Virus record (IMG/VR): IMGVR_UViG_3300025316_000018
Span: 1 to 62,598 of that record
Origin: a virus
Direction: 5' to 3' (one strand)
DNA: 62,598 bases
The notes beneath the pieces were generated by a model. The model saw nothing but the letters and a program-made list of their open reading frames with translations, was not told the origin of the DNA and made no database searches. The position numbers and the translations under genes were made by a program. Numbering within the stretch: position 1 is the first letter of the stretch; every line of letters starts with the position of its first letter. Shown here piece by piece: positions 15,621-22,710 of the stretch.

Positions 15621-15850
15621 ATATGCAATCCTATTGTATTTTCAGCATTCGCTCCAGATAACTCTCTCATTCGTTTCAGAAGAATATTTAAAGGTTCAAT
15701 TTTCATACATCTACAGCAACTAATTGTTATAGGATGAAACTCTCTACCAGAATCAGATTCTTCCCAAGTATCAAGGTAATTTTCAAAGAAATCCTTGACA
15801 AGGGATTTCAGTTCTATTGTATTGTTGTATGCTTCATATAGTTTCATCAT
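15617..15850 (-). CDS. Small protein with CCRC cysteines
   Basis: 77 residues (MMKLYEAYNNTIELKSLVKD). A central SCCRCMK stretch holds three close Cys. GAGG lies 5 nt before the chosen ATG at 15850; another in-frame start is at 15868. No family recognised. Confidence 0.65.
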   Translation of the reverse strand: MMKLYEAYNNTIELKSLVKDFFENYLDTWEESDSGREFHPITISCCRCMKIEPLNILLKRMRELSGANAENTIGLHI

Positions 15851-15864
15851 TATTACCTCATTCC

Positions 15865-16347
15865 TCATTCCTCATCTCTAATCCCAGCCCAATAACAGCT
15901 AGCAATTCTTGCTTGCTTATAAGCATGGAACATGTCAGTGGTAGCTTCTTCACTCAAAGGCTCACGTTTTGGCTGCGAGTATTTTCTGTAGGTATGGTCG
16001 TGCATCGCCATCATTGCGTTAGCAAACCAACAAAGCATCGCATCGTCATCTACATTACAGTCTGGATTTGTTTCTCTAAAAAACCTCGTCCAAGCCAATG
16101 CGTCTGGATTGTCGTGGATTTTCATGTCATACGGAGGGGATTCTTCAATCTGCTCAGGTGAATAGCTATCTCCATTCGACCGAAGACCTCTAAAATCTAT
16201 CTTAGACTCTTGCTCAGGTTGGGCGAGTAATTCCTGTATTTTATACAGTGTCGCTGCTAAAACACCGAAATTACCATTGCTAACAGCCACTTCACCTGCG
16301 GCAAAATGACTCATTACCTCTTTCAACAACTCTCTTTCTTTACTCAT
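15865..16347 (-). CDS. LAQPE-family protein with a longer C-terminal domain
   Basis: 160 residues: MSKERELLKEVMSHF, then IQELLAQPEQES at about 40-50, then a unique domain of about 105 residues (WTRFFRETNPDC, WFANAMMAMHDHTYRK). GAGG precedes the ATG at 16347. It appears to be a family N-terminus joined to a separate C-terminal domain. Function unknown. Confidence 0.7.
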   Translation of the reverse strand: MSKERELLKEVMSHFAAGEVAVSNGNFGVLAATLYKIQELLAQPEQESKIDFRGLRSNGDSYSPEQIEESPPYDMKIHDNPDALAWTRFFRETNPDCNVDDDAMLCWFANAMMAMHDHTYRKYSQPKREPLSEEATTDMFHAYKQARIASCYWAGIRDEE

Positions 16348-16621
16348 TATCAACCTCAAAGTGTTTCTTCAATAAGTCGGCAAAGTATTCTTTACGATGC
16401 CTATCTGTGCTGTTCATAATAACATCAATACATTCTTGTACCACAAATTTACTAGTGGGTGTGTGCCAACCAAAATCATATCGTTCTTTGTACGGTTTGT
16501 CACCTGTCATTTGCCAGAATGGTATTAGGTTATCACTAATATCACAATCTTTATTAGGACAGTATTGACCAATACCTGGAGCATCCTTCAATTCTATTTC
16601 GCATTTTGGGCAAGTTATCAT
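16340..16621 (-). CDS. Small zinc-ribbon protein
   Basis: 93 residues with CPKC at about 4-7 and CPNKDC about 20 residues later, a zinc-ribbon pattern, then a helical C-terminus. I used the ATG at 16621, with AAGGAA upstream, placing the CPKC near the start. Possibly a nucleic-acid or protein-binding adaptor. Confidence 0.65.
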   Translation of the reverse strand: MITCPKCEIELKDAPGIGQYCPNKDCDISDNLIPFWQMTGDKPYKERYDFGWHTPTSKFVVQECIDVIMNSTDRHRKEYFADLLKKHFEVDNE

Positions 16622-16622
16622 A

Positions 16623-16784
16623 TCATTCCTTATACTTTTCGGTTTGCCATACAAACATAAAAATTAAAGACAATATTGCCAATACAAACATAGTTTTAGG
16701 AAATAATGCAATAATAAATGCTGAAAGCAAAAAGATCATGAAGATACCAATAGTCTTTATTGCTGTAATTAAAATTTTTTTCAT
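16623..16784 (-). CDS. Two-helix membrane protein
   Basis: 53 residues, nearly all hydrophobic with a Lys start (MKKILITAIKTIGIF) and a charged end (WQTEKYKE). It is coupled to denV upstream by ATGA. Function unknown. Confidence 0.6.
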   Translation of the reverse strand: MKKILITAIKTIGIFMIFLLSAFIIALFPKTMFVLAILSLIFMFVWQTEKYKE

Positions 16785-17188
16785 ATTGTATCCAAATAAA
16801 GGTGTGGTTTCTGACTAATACGTAATTCGATTCTTTCGTGTACTATATTATCATCTTCGAGTGTTGATGTCCAGTCATTATAGAATAAAGAATTAAATCC
16901 ATCAAATGCAGTACGTCTACTTCTATCTGGATTGTATCCACGCCTATCCATTTCATCACACAATGTATCAAATCTGTGTTGAAGGAAGGTGAGCTTATTG
17001 TAGAAGAATTTTACATGTCCGGTGTTCAGCGTGAACTTTTTGGGTATACCGGAAAGAATCATAAGATGAGATCTGGCCATTAAGCTTCTACTCAATGATG
17101 CCGGTACCATCGTTATCTCTCTCAATTCAGCAATCAAATGGAGTCTGTGTAGGAGTTTTGGATCTATATTTGAATTGATGCGTGTCAT
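16781..17188 (-). CDS. denV: Pyrimidine-dimer DNA glycosylase (T4 endonuclease V type)
   Basis: 135 residues, matching T4 DenV (138). The mature N-terminus TRIN carries the catalytic Thr2. Glu24 in IAELREI corresponds to the catalytic Glu. GHVKFFYNKLTFLQHR matches the DNA-binding centre, and a C-terminal RISQKPHLYLD-type segment is present. The enzyme removes UV-induced cyclobutane dimers by N-glycosylase and AP-lyase action. GAGAG precedes the ATG. It is first in its transcript, behind a sigma70-type promoter. Confidence 0.88.
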   Translation of the reverse strand: MTRINSNIDPKLLHRLHLIAELREITMVPASLSRSLMARSHLMILSGIPKKFTLNTGHVKFFYNKLTFLQHRFDTLCDEMDRRGYNPDRSRRTAFDGFNSLFYNDWTSTLEDDNIVHERIELRISQKPHLYLDTI

Positions 17189-17217
17189 AATAACTCTCTT
17201 TGTGTAAAGTATTAGTC

Positions 17218-17246
17218 ATTATAACACGAATATCTAATAAAGTAAA
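17218..17246 (-). promoter_or_regulatory. Sigma70-type promoter before denV
   Basis: Minus strand TTTACT (17246-17241), 17-bp spacer, TATAAT (17223-17218) with an upstream TG. The -10 is perfect and lies 30 bp before the denV ATG. Confidence 0.6.
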
Positions 17247-17253
17247 GACTTAT

Positions 17254-17565
17254 TCAGTTTTCTTTTACTTCAAATTTAACAGGTCTTTCATACATGATTT
17301 CTTTTGAAGCATTCTTTCTATTTTTAGTAAAATTAAATATCCTACCATCTTCACAAATTTGTACAACGTCAAATTCAATGATTTGCGGTTCTGCTGGTGT
17401 TTTAATACTTATCATAAATTGTTCTGAGAGACCCTCTGGTAGAGTTCCAGTCCAAGTTACTTGATTAATCTCTTTACTATAATATTCACCAAATTCATTT
17501 TTATCATATAGAGGAATGGCAAGAGACGAATCATATTCGGTTGATAGAATTGATTCGTCTCTTGG
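17254..17565 (-). pseudogene. C-terminal fragment of an unknown gene, interrupted
   Basis: A minus-strand open frame of about 103 codons ends at 17254 (…FEVKEN) and reads like a real beta-rich protein (INQVTWTGTLPEGLSEQF, IEFDVVQICEDGRIFNF), but has no usable start at its 5' side. Just upstream lie an HNH-nuclease fragment on the other strand and a 23-codon start-only ORF at 17781-17710 (MIEDNTVFAEGKYTK). A likely reading is one small tail-associated gene split by an endonuclease gene that later decayed. Confidence 0.5.
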
Positions 17566-17674
17566 TTACACTTTTGATAATCTTCAGATCATATCTGCAA
17601 AAGCAAATAGAGCCAAAAATAATTTAACAGAAGAAGAGCTTCAAAAATTTGCTTCGTTTATCAACAATTCCTGA
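17516..17674 (+). pseudogene. Fragment of an HNH homing endonuclease
   Basis: 52 codons: SVDRIDSSLGYTFDNLQIIS then AKANRAKNNLTEEELQKF. This is the C-terminal half of the small HNH nuclease family, to be compared with SFDRIDSRKGYSIDNL and WRANRLKSDATHEELKQL of the intact gene at 20776. The N-terminal Cys/His part is missing and no ribosome site is suitably placed. It is a remnant. Confidence 0.7.
17520..17564. repeat. 13-bp inverted repeat at the fragment junction
   Basis: Arms CAAGAGACGAATC (17520-17532) and GATTCGTCTCTTG (17552-17564), perfect, spacer 19 nt. It sits where coding sense changes strand, so it may mark a recombination or foldback event. Confidence 0.6.
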
Positions 17675-17781
17675 TATTAATGACACAAATTCTCATTATT
17701 ATTTAAATTTTAAGTCAACAAAATCAGATGCAATTGCTTTGTGTATTTGCCTTCAGCAAACACAGTGTTATCTTCTATCAT

Positions 17782-18006
17782 TTATAGCCCCAATAATACT
17801 TTAAGTTCATTCACTGATAATCTAGCAGAAGCTAGTTTTTCTTGTGGTGTTAGCTCAACTGGAGCTGGTTGATTAGCCTCAATCTCTGCTTGTATAACCT
17901 GTGCTTCTTCATCTGTAATTGGAGTGCAATCAGCAGGGAGTAAGTATTCAAACTCAGCAGAATCAAGAAAGTGTAGGTTGTTGTTTGTGTCTTTGTAGTT
18001 TTGCAT
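17782..18006 (-). CDS. Small tail-fibre-associated-like protein
   Basis: 74 residues: MQNYKDTNNNLHFLDSAEF, ADCTPITDEEA, a Pro/Glu linker and a Leu-rich end (LSVNELKVLLGL). The layout is that of short tail-fibre assembly or tail-tip accessory proteins. It is coupled to the tail-like gene upstream by TAATG. Role inferred from form and neighbours. Confidence 0.6.
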   Translation of the reverse strand: MQNYKDTNNNLHFLDSAEFEYLLPADCTPITDEEAQVIQAEIEANQPAPVELTPQEKLASARLSVNELKVLLGL

Positions 18007-18368
18007 TATCTTAGCTCCGACCAAACATTAAAAGCTGGCGATCCATTTGATGTACATACGTATGACGCTCCAGCCGGGACAATAGCTGATCCAAAATAAC
18101 TGAAATTTGTACCACTTGGCTCGTTGTCAGTATTATTCATTACTGTTACCCCATTTATAACAATCGTTAATGTTTCGTTCTGGGTCATGCCACCCGACAA
18201 ACTTATATAAATAGGGCGTCCAGTCGTATTGTAATAAGTGGTTCCTGACACTCTACTTGCGGTCACATTCTGCCAAGTCTGCCCATACCCCAAAGCACCA
18301 ACATATGCTGTGCTTTGTGTCGTCCCATCCCCAAATGTTATATTACCATTACCTAATGATGATGACAT
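18006..18368 (-). CDS. Tail-fibre-like structural protein
   Basis: 120 residues, Gly/Ser/Thr/Asn-rich: NITFGDGTTQSTAY, then GQTWQNVTASRVSGTTYYNT, GRPIYISLS and an all-beta C-terminus. The W..V...R..GTTY.NTTGRPI motif is common in short distal tail or fibre proteins. AGGAG precedes the ATG at 18368. It sits downstream of a late promoter at 18.72 kb, as expected for a virion gene. Confidence 0.75.
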   Translation of the reverse strand: MSSSLGNGNITFGDGTTQSTAYVGALGYGQTWQNVTASRVSGTTYYNTTGRPIYISLSGGMTQNETLTIVINGVTVMNNTDNEPSGTNFSYFGSAIVPAGASYVCTSNGSPAFNVWSELR

Positions 18369-18433
18369 ATTATTTACTCCTTTGTTGTATATATATGTTA
18401 TGTATATCAACCCAAACTTTGGATTTGGGATTT

Positions 18434-18466
18434 TCTAAATTCCAATTCATCTTCAAACACTTTTCT
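18434..18466. repeat. Partial duplicate of the 3' end of the gene at 18726
   Basis: About 33 bp here and at about 18746-18778 are nearly identical (shared core ATTCATCTTCAAACA). The second copy encodes the LFEDELKFRQ end of the upstream gene. This is likely a recombination scar. Confidence 0.55.
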
Positions 18467-18617
18467 GATATAATCCTGAATATGAGTTTGAGTCTCCTGC
18501 ACCTGCTAAAGTCCTACCATCAGCATCATTAAGAGTTCTAGTTGCTGTTGCGGATAATCCTAATTCTGTACTAATGGCACCAAAACTTAGTGCGTTAGGT
18601 GATACTGGTAAAGTCAT
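18453..18617 (-). CDS. Short structural-type protein
   Basis: 54 residues: MTLPVSPNALSFGAISTELG and a Gly/Ser-rich rest. Proteins of this kind often sit beside phage tail-fibre genes. AGGAA lies upstream. It is first after the late promoter at 18723-18730. The 84-bp gap to the next gene holds a partial copy of the 3' end of the gene at 18726. Confidence 0.6.
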   Translation of the reverse strand: MTLPVSPNALSFGAISTELGLSATATRTLNDADGRTLAGAGDSNSYSGLYQKSV

Positions 18618-18722
18618 TTTTAATTCCTATTTGATTTTTAATATGCCCTTTTCTACAATAGATACTTCATCATCAAATAATGGCACCAACGATAATATTA
18701 TTTATTATATTCTGTATTTAAC

Positions 18723-18730
18723 TATTTATA
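18723..18730 (-). promoter_or_regulatory. T4-type late promoter for the small tail genes
   Basis: Exact TATAAATA on the minus strand, overlapping the stop of the gene at 18726 and about 106 bp before the ATG at 18617. All three genes downstream look like virion proteins. Confidence 0.6.
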
Positions 18731-19118
18731 ACGCATCGATTATCTGTCTAAATTTCAATTCATCTTCAAACAATTTTACTAGAACTGGCGCAAGATGTGT
18801 TTGGGTTCTTAATACTGCTTCTATGTGACTATCTTCCATATTTTTCAATAGAATTTCATGTAGAGGTTCTGTACCATCTATGCCATACGAACCCCAACCA
18901 AAGTGTTGTCGTATTTCTATATGGTCGGACTCAGTTGTCAATGAGATATATTCTGCACGGATTTCATTGACAGAAGATTTCACATAATCAACCCCACCAT
19001 CGATCATATACCATTCACCATTGGCATCGGTATGTGTTTTGTAGTCGTGTCTATGCCTAGAATACAGCACAGTACCATCAGGAGTTTTCAATCCTGATAC
19101 TAATACTTTCTCAGTCAT
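18726..19118 (-). CDS. Conserved phage protein of unknown function
   Basis: 130 residues from MTEKVLVSGLKTPDGT. Conserved-looking blocks are SRHRHDYKTHTDANGEWYM, DGGVDYVKSS and a C-terminal TQTHLAPV...ELKFRQ. I used the ATG at 19118, which overlaps the stop of a tiny upstream ORF, instead of a longer frame from 19211 that overlaps that ORF. I recall similar proteins in several phages, without a known function. Confidence 0.75.
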   Translation of the reverse strand: MTEKVLVSGLKTPDGTVLYSRHRHDYKTHTDANGEWYMIDGGVDYVKSSVNEIRAEYISLTTESDHIEIRQHFGWGSYGIDGTEPLHEILLKNMEDSHIEAVLRTQTHLAPVLVKLFEDELKFRQIIDAL

Positions 19119-19195
19119 ATAAGTGATACCACTGTGAGCACAATCATGACAAACACCATTATAGATGCTGCCGTTAAAGACATTAATAATCTCAT
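19115..19195 (-). CDS. 26-residue membrane peptide
   Basis: MRLLMSLTAASIMVFVMIVL plus a few residues: one hydrophobic helix. ATGA overlaps on both sides (19195 and 19118) make a three-gene coupled chain. No homology can be judged. Confidence 0.45.
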   Translation of the reverse strand: MRLLMSLTAASIMVFVMIVLTVVSLI

Positions 19196-19293
19196 AATAA
19201 TTTCGCTCCATGCAGTGCCGCGATCATCAATACTTCCATAGCAATCGCAACAGAAATTATAGTCATGTACCATACGCCATTAATTAAACTCAT
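19192..19293 (-). CDS. 33-residue membrane peptide
   Basis: MSLINGVWYMTIISVAIAME and a further hydrophobic stretch. It is coupled by ATGA to the genes before and after. Probably a small inner-membrane peptide. Confidence 0.5.
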   Translation of the reverse strand: MSLINGVWYMTIISVAIAMEVLMIAALHGAKLL

Positions 19294-19559
19294 TTCATAT
19301 CATCCTGTAAAAATTCATTATTCACATCATCGGTAAACATCCTAATGATGACCATTGCTTTCACAATATCATCATCACACACATTTGGGTATAGTGACAT
19401 AAGTTTACCAGCACCAACATTCATTAATTCATCATAGGTAAAATCTCTATGTTTATCTACATGCCAAAGTGACAGAAGTTGTTCACCTTTTGTCGAGGTA
19501 TCTGGCATCACGTTATAAAAACTGTACCATACTCCATCACTCCATCTTGAATAGCTCAT
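19290..19559 (-). CDS. Hypothetical protein
   Basis: 89 residues, soluble, Trp/Tyr-rich start (MSYSRWSDGVWYSFYNVM) and acidic end. It heads the coupled chain running down to 18726. No family recognised. Confidence 0.65.
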   Translation of the reverse strand: MSYSRWSDGVWYSFYNVMPDTSTKGEQLLSLWHVDKHRDFTYDELMNVGAGKLMSLYPNVCDDDIVKAMVIIRMFTDDVNNEFLQDDMK

Positions 19560-19611
19560 TTATTTTCTCACGTTTTCTATTATATAGTTTCTTCGTTTTA
19601 ACTATCTGCAT
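19537..19611 (-). CDS. Possible 24-residue basic peptide
   Basis: MQIVKTKKLYNRKREKINEL and four more codons, overlapping the next start by 23 nt. No clear ribosome site. It fills the only gap in this run, which is the main argument for it. Confidence 0.25.
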   Translation of the reverse strand: MQIVKTKKLYNRKREKINELFKME

Positions 19612-19618
19612 TGCAAAT

Positions 19619-19840
19619 CTAGGTGTTCGGAGCGATTTTGCTACGGGATTCTTCATTGTTGTTCTCGCATGTTGTGTATCTATGCCGAGTACCTTTATCG
19701 TAATAAGCATATGTTTTGCAATTGTCCTTTTCGAAAAGGAGTTCAGGTTCTTGTGTAATCGGTGTTACTATAACAATGGCTATTAATGCAATATATAAAA
19801 GAAGCATCATTCCAACTAGGATATAATAACTATTCATCAT
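19619..19840 (-). CDS. Membrane-anchored small protein with a Cys-pair motif
   Basis: 73 residues: an N-terminal membrane helix (about 5-27), then DNCKTYAYYDKGTRHRYTTC, a motif of two Cys around an aromatic/basic stretch that I recall from small phage proteins. Probably exported domain, inner-membrane anchor. Overlaps its upstream neighbour. Confidence 0.7.
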   Translation of the reverse strand: MMNSYYILVGMMLLLYIALIAIVIVTPITQEPELLFEKDNCKTYAYYDKGTRHRYTTCENNNEESRSKIAPNT

Positions 19841-20144
19841 TAGCCCAAGGTGGTGTCATATCGAACTTAGTTACAAAGGTGTCGATTTTGTGGTCATCAG
19901 ACCAGTCAGCACCAAATTCATTATCCTCATCTATAATCGTCAACGCTTCTTCGCTGGACACCACTCTGTGAGATATAATAGTTTCACCAAGATGCTTCTG
20001 TGAAAATTCGAAAGCTTCTTCCATCGTCACTGCATCTAATGCCCAGTCTTTGTTACCTAATGGAACTTCTATAAAATATCTCATACGGTATTGAGAAATA
20101 GCTTCTACTAATACTAATTCTAATTCTGTTGCGTAATCACTCAT
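19830..20144 (-). CDS. Hypothetical protein
   Basis: 104 residues, acidic, soluble (RYFIEVPLGNKDWALDAVTM). Overlaps neighbours on both sides by 8-11 nt. No family recognised. Confidence 0.65.
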   Translation of the reverse strand: MSDYATELELVLVEAISQYRMRYFIEVPLGNKDWALDAVTMEEAFEFSQKHLGETIISHRVVSSEEALTIIDEDNEFGADWSDDHKIDTFVTKFDMTPPWANDE

Positions 20145-20445
20145 AGTTACCTCCTAACTCTTCGATTGTTAATGCTTTGATGTCGTTGTTTAATCGCTCA
20201 TGGAATCGTTCTTCTCCGGTATCACCCGATAATAACCAATCAACTTCATGCGCATAAATTTGTGCTAAACGCAGGTGACTAATCGCATCCCTGAATTCAT
20301 TAATGGTTTCCGCTGAATATCCTCTACCTAGTGTATCACCCCAACGATTAAGCTCTTCGCTATCATTGTTATGAATAATTTCTTGAATAGCATCAGCAAT
20401 ATTACCCATTTTGAATTGGTCGTAATTAAAATGTCCGCCGCTCAT
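20137..20445 (-). CDS. Conserved small phage protein (SGGHFNYDQ type)
   Basis: 102 residues beginning MSGGHFNYDQFKMGNIADAI, a start I recall from many phages, then a helical acidic body with WLLSGDTGEERF. AAGGAGG precedes the ATG. Function unknown. Confidence 0.75.
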   Translation of the reverse strand: MSGGHFNYDQFKMGNIADAIQEIIHNNDSEELNRWGDTLGRGYSAETINEFRDAISHLRLAQIYAHEVDWLLSGDTGEERFHERLNNDIKALTIEELGGNYE

Positions 20446-20446
20446 G

Positions 20447-20713
20447 TTAGCCTCCTTGATGCCATGTTGGATCCATCTTGTCTGGATTTCGTGCTACTGA
20501 TCCACAGGATTCTGAACCATCATATACTAGCGGGAAATATGCGTAATCATGCGTCCATGCAGTAAATGGTGCTCCTTCTATACCACCATAGCCGTTATCG
20601 AATTCTATATCCAATTCTTCATTGGTCAATGTGCAAACAAACTGACCAATTTCTCGATCATCATTGCTGGCCATCTCTTCTTCTATCATTTTACGCCAAG
20701 TTGTATAGCTCAT
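20447..20713 (-). CDS. Conserved small phage protein
   Basis: 88 residues from MSYTTWRKMIEEEM. Visible blocks are EELDIEFDNGYGG, EGAPFTAWT, YFPLVYDG and SVARNP. GAGAG precedes the ATG at 20713. It is first behind the promoter at 20.74-20.77 kb. Function unknown. Confidence 0.75.
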   Translation of the reverse strand: MSYTTWRKMIEEEMASNDDREIGQFVCTLTNEELDIEFDNGYGGIEGAPFTAWTHDYAYFPLVYDGSESCGSVARNPDKMDPTWHQGG

Positions 20714-20742
20714 AATATCTCTCTTTTCGTTGAATATAAGTA

Positions 20743-20771
20743 ATTGTATCAACATCTCTTCTACTTGTCAA
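20743..20771 (-). promoter_or_regulatory. Sigma70 promoter, small-gene operon
   Basis: Minus strand TTGACA (20771-20766), 17-bp spacer ending in TGA, TACAAT (20748-20743). It lies 30 bp before the ATG at 20713. The HNH gene on the plus strand starts 5 bp beyond it. Confidence 0.7.
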
Positions 20772-20775
20772 CACT

Positions 20776-21096
20776 ATGTATAAATTAAAAGCACCAGACC
20801 CAAAGGTACTATATAACCGACTAAAATCTTCGGCAAAGAAACGCGGGATTGATTTTGATTTAACTGTATTAGATTTGTATGAGATAAGTTATCCTATCAC
20901 ATGTCCAATTTCTGGGGTAGCAATGCATTGGTACACATCTCAGCAACCAAACAGCTATAGTTTTGATCGAATAGACTCCAGGAAAGGATATTCTATTGAT
21001 AATTTGATAGTGGTATCGTGGAGAGCAAACAGACTAAAGTCCGATGCCACACACGAGGAGTTAAAGCAGCTGCACGATTTCTATAATGCTACTTAA
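20776..21096 (+). CDS. Small HNH-type endonuclease
   Basis: 106 residues of the small HNH homing-type nuclease family: a basic N-terminal LKSSAKKRGIDFDLT segment, CPISG, then SFDRIDSRKGYSIDNLIVVS and a WRANRLKSDAT tail. It is a lone plus-strand gene among minus-strand genes, with no clear ribosome site. It is inserted right next to a promoter. It is the intact counterpart of the fragment at 17516. Confidence 0.75.
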   Translation: MYKLKAPDPKVLYNRLKSSAKKRGIDFDLTVLDLYEISYPITCPISGVAMHWYTSQQPNSYSFDRIDSRKGYSIDNLIVVSWRANRLKSDATHEELKQLHDFYNAT

Positions 21097-21160
21097 CAGA
21101 TTTCTTCTTTGAGTCGAATATCCCTTTGAATATACCATTATCAAAATTATCATTGTACAT
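21089..21160 (-). CDS. Possible 23-residue ORF
   Basis: MYNDNFDNGIFKGIFDSKKK and three more codons. It lies after the fragment at 21150 and overlaps the HNH stop on the other strand. It may be the tail of a decayed gene. Weak evidence. Confidence 0.3.
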   Translation of the reverse strand: MYNDNFDNGIFKGIFDSKKKSVK

Positions 21161-21338
21161 GGATTGTACCATCTTTATATATCACGCCCAGATCAATTAT
21201 AGCACAGGATGGAATTGAATCATCGAAAGTTTCCAGAAATATTTCGGATGATTCAATTGGAACAATTTCGAGTTCTTCTGATGCTATTAGTTTAGAATAC
21301 AATGACAATGTTACTGTATCATCTAATTTACGCGAGAT
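21150..21338 (-). pseudogene. C-terminal gene fragment beside a GC-rich hairpin
   Basis: About 60 codons (RKLDDTVTLSLYSKLIASEE, then a FDDSIPSCAIIDLG end) read like the C-terminus of a real protein. The frame enters from a GC-rich hairpin and the only upstream start is a TTG. It was probably truncated when the hairpin sequence arrived. Confidence 0.45.
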
Positions 21339-21360
21339 ACCCCGTCGTTCAGGGCGGGGT
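21339..21360 (+). mobile_element. IS200/IS605-like end hairpin (remnant)
   Basis: ACCCCG (21339-21344) and CGGGGT (21355-21360) enclose TCGTTCAGGG. This GC-rich block in AT-rich DNA resembles the hairpin after tnpB in IS200/IS605 elements. No transposase is present. The resemblance is from memory, so confidence is low. Confidence 0.35.
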
Positions 21361-21404
21361 GATTGACTACTGGGGAGTATTCTCAATTCTACATTCTATA
21401 TATA

Positions 21405-21662
21405 CTATTTGTTATCACATAAAGCATTTTCTGGTAACGCACAGTACATCACCTTGTTGATCACCATGTACATCACCGATACTAATTTAAGACCATCTGC
21501 ATCACGACTCAATAATTGTGCGTTTACCGCTACATCACCTGAGCTATTGAACCGCACACCATTTATATGATGACCAATCAAATCTGTTCTGGCATTGAGT
21601 GTGGCATTAACTAAACCAGTAGCATATTCCAGCTCGTTCTGTCTGCCTAGATTACTGAACAT
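21405..21662 (-). CDS. Hypothetical protein
   Basis: 85 residues from MFSNLGRQNELEYATGLVNA. GGGAG lies 5 nt before the ATG at 21662, which overlaps the upstream gene by 11 nt. Soluble, no known motif. Confidence 0.65.
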   Translation of the reverse strand: MFSNLGRQNELEYATGLVNATLNARTDLIGHHINGVRFNSSGDVAVNAQLLSRDADGLKLVSVMYMVINKVMYCALPENALCDNK

Positions 21663-21864
21663 TGCACTCCCTCTTCCATAGTGCTGTGCGGTTATTTGGT
21701 TCATAGCATTGTTGTAAACCAGCCTTAACAGCTATTTCCATTCCGCTCTTCTCTACACTGCCAATTTCATACGCGATGAACATAACAACAGCAGCAAATA
21801 TAGCAACAAAAACCATAACACAGAACTCACCATCGTCCATAAATTTCAATACAATTTCTTTCAT
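21652..21864 (-). CDS. Membrane-anchored small protein
   Basis: 70 residues: short acidic start, one membrane helix (about 12-33), then GLQQC...ALWKREC with two Cys, probably outside the inner membrane. AGGA lies upstream. The GLQQC...W..EC tail is a motif I recall from small phage membrane proteins. Confidence 0.7.
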   Translation of the reverse strand: MKEIVLKFMDDGEFCVMVFVAIFAAVVMFIAYEIGSVEKSGMEIAVKAGLQQCYEPNNRTALWKRECNVQ

Positions 21865-21959
21865 TCGATTTCCTCGTTAAGATTATAATACCATTCCTGA
21901 AAGTCAGAGAATGTCCATTGTCCCGTTCTAACGAGACAGAAAACTTGTTCAAGCGTCAT
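21861..21959 (-). CDS. 32-residue peptide
   Basis: MTLEQVFCLVRTGQWTFSDF and an acidic end. It overlaps the previous gene by 11 nt and the next by ATGA, filling the gap exactly. Function unknown. Confidence 0.5.
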   Translation of the reverse strand: MTLEQVFCLVRTGQWTFSDFQEWYYNLNEEIE

Positions 21960-22614
21960 GTTGTTTCCTAAAGTGTTTGAATGTTTGTCTATATTCTTTT
22001 ATGAATGGTTTCAATAATTTGGTGTCAATACCAAAATCCTTGCGTAATTCCTTCTTCTTGCTCGTGCTCATATATGCTTGGATTTCGTCATCAATAACGT
22101 GATCAGCATAACCCAATGCAGTTAGCGCACGTACCATGCTACGATATTCAGTGAGTCGACTATAAAATCTGGCGGTGATTTGATCCATTTTAATCATGTA
22201 GTCTTCATCAAGATAATACATTGCATGTGCCAGCTCATGATCGAGTGCGGAATTATCATCTAGGCATCCAATGATGTAAAAATTGTCATGGATACATATA
22301 TTTCCTATTTTAGTATACAGATCTGACTCATGATGTGTGAATTGTGGGTTTCCATAAATTTCTCTTATACTATCAACCCAATCATAATACGTTTCAGAAC
22401 TAAAATTGAATCCATCAAAATATGAATAATAAGATATATTTCCGTTGTCATCCATCTGAGAATTGATCAAATCATAGAAAGTGAAGGATTTCCCTCTTAT
22501 GTGCTCATTGCTATTTTCAAAAAACTCTTGGCAACGTGTCATGGATAACGTAAGGTCTTTACGATTATCAAATGTGAATAAAACCGTGTTAGTAATTGGG
22601 TGTGATATTTTCAT
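21949..22614 (-). CDS. Putative zinc metallopeptidase-like protein (HELAH)
   Basis: 221 residues with DHELAHAMYYL at about 128, an HExxH zinc-binding and catalytic motif. A plausible third ligand lies further on in a helical C-terminal domain. No signal peptide, so it would act in the cytoplasm. It is first after the tRNA cluster. Function and substrate unknown; the motif alone does not prove peptidase activity. Confidence 0.65.
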   Translation of the reverse strand: MKISHPITNTVLFTFDNRKDLTLSMTRCQEFFENSNEHIRGKSFTFYDLINSQMDDNGNISYYSYFDGFNFSSETYYDWVDSIREIYGNPQFTHHESDLYTKIGNICIHDNFYIIGCLDDNSALDHELAHAMYYLDEDYMIKMDQITARFYSRLTEYRSMVRALTALGYADHVIDDEIQAYMSTSKKKELRKDFGIDTKLLKPFIKEYRQTFKHFRKQHDA

Positions 22615-22633
22615 ATGATTCTACACTAGTAAC

Positions 22634-22710
22634 TGGGGGATCTGTTCGGGTATGATCCGAAACTCTCAACCGTTATGAGCGGTGTGTTTTACCAATTAAA
22701 CTACAGATCC
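22634..22710 (-). tRNA. tRNA-Met (CAU)
   Basis: 77 nt with encoded CCA. Acceptor GGATCTG/CAGATCC, D-arm with TAGTTTAATTGG, anticodon loop CTCATAA and T-arm TTCGG/CCGAA. The anticodon stem has one mismatch and the discriminator reads C, which is unusual. CAU could also be an isoleucine tRNA if modified. Confidence 0.85.
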
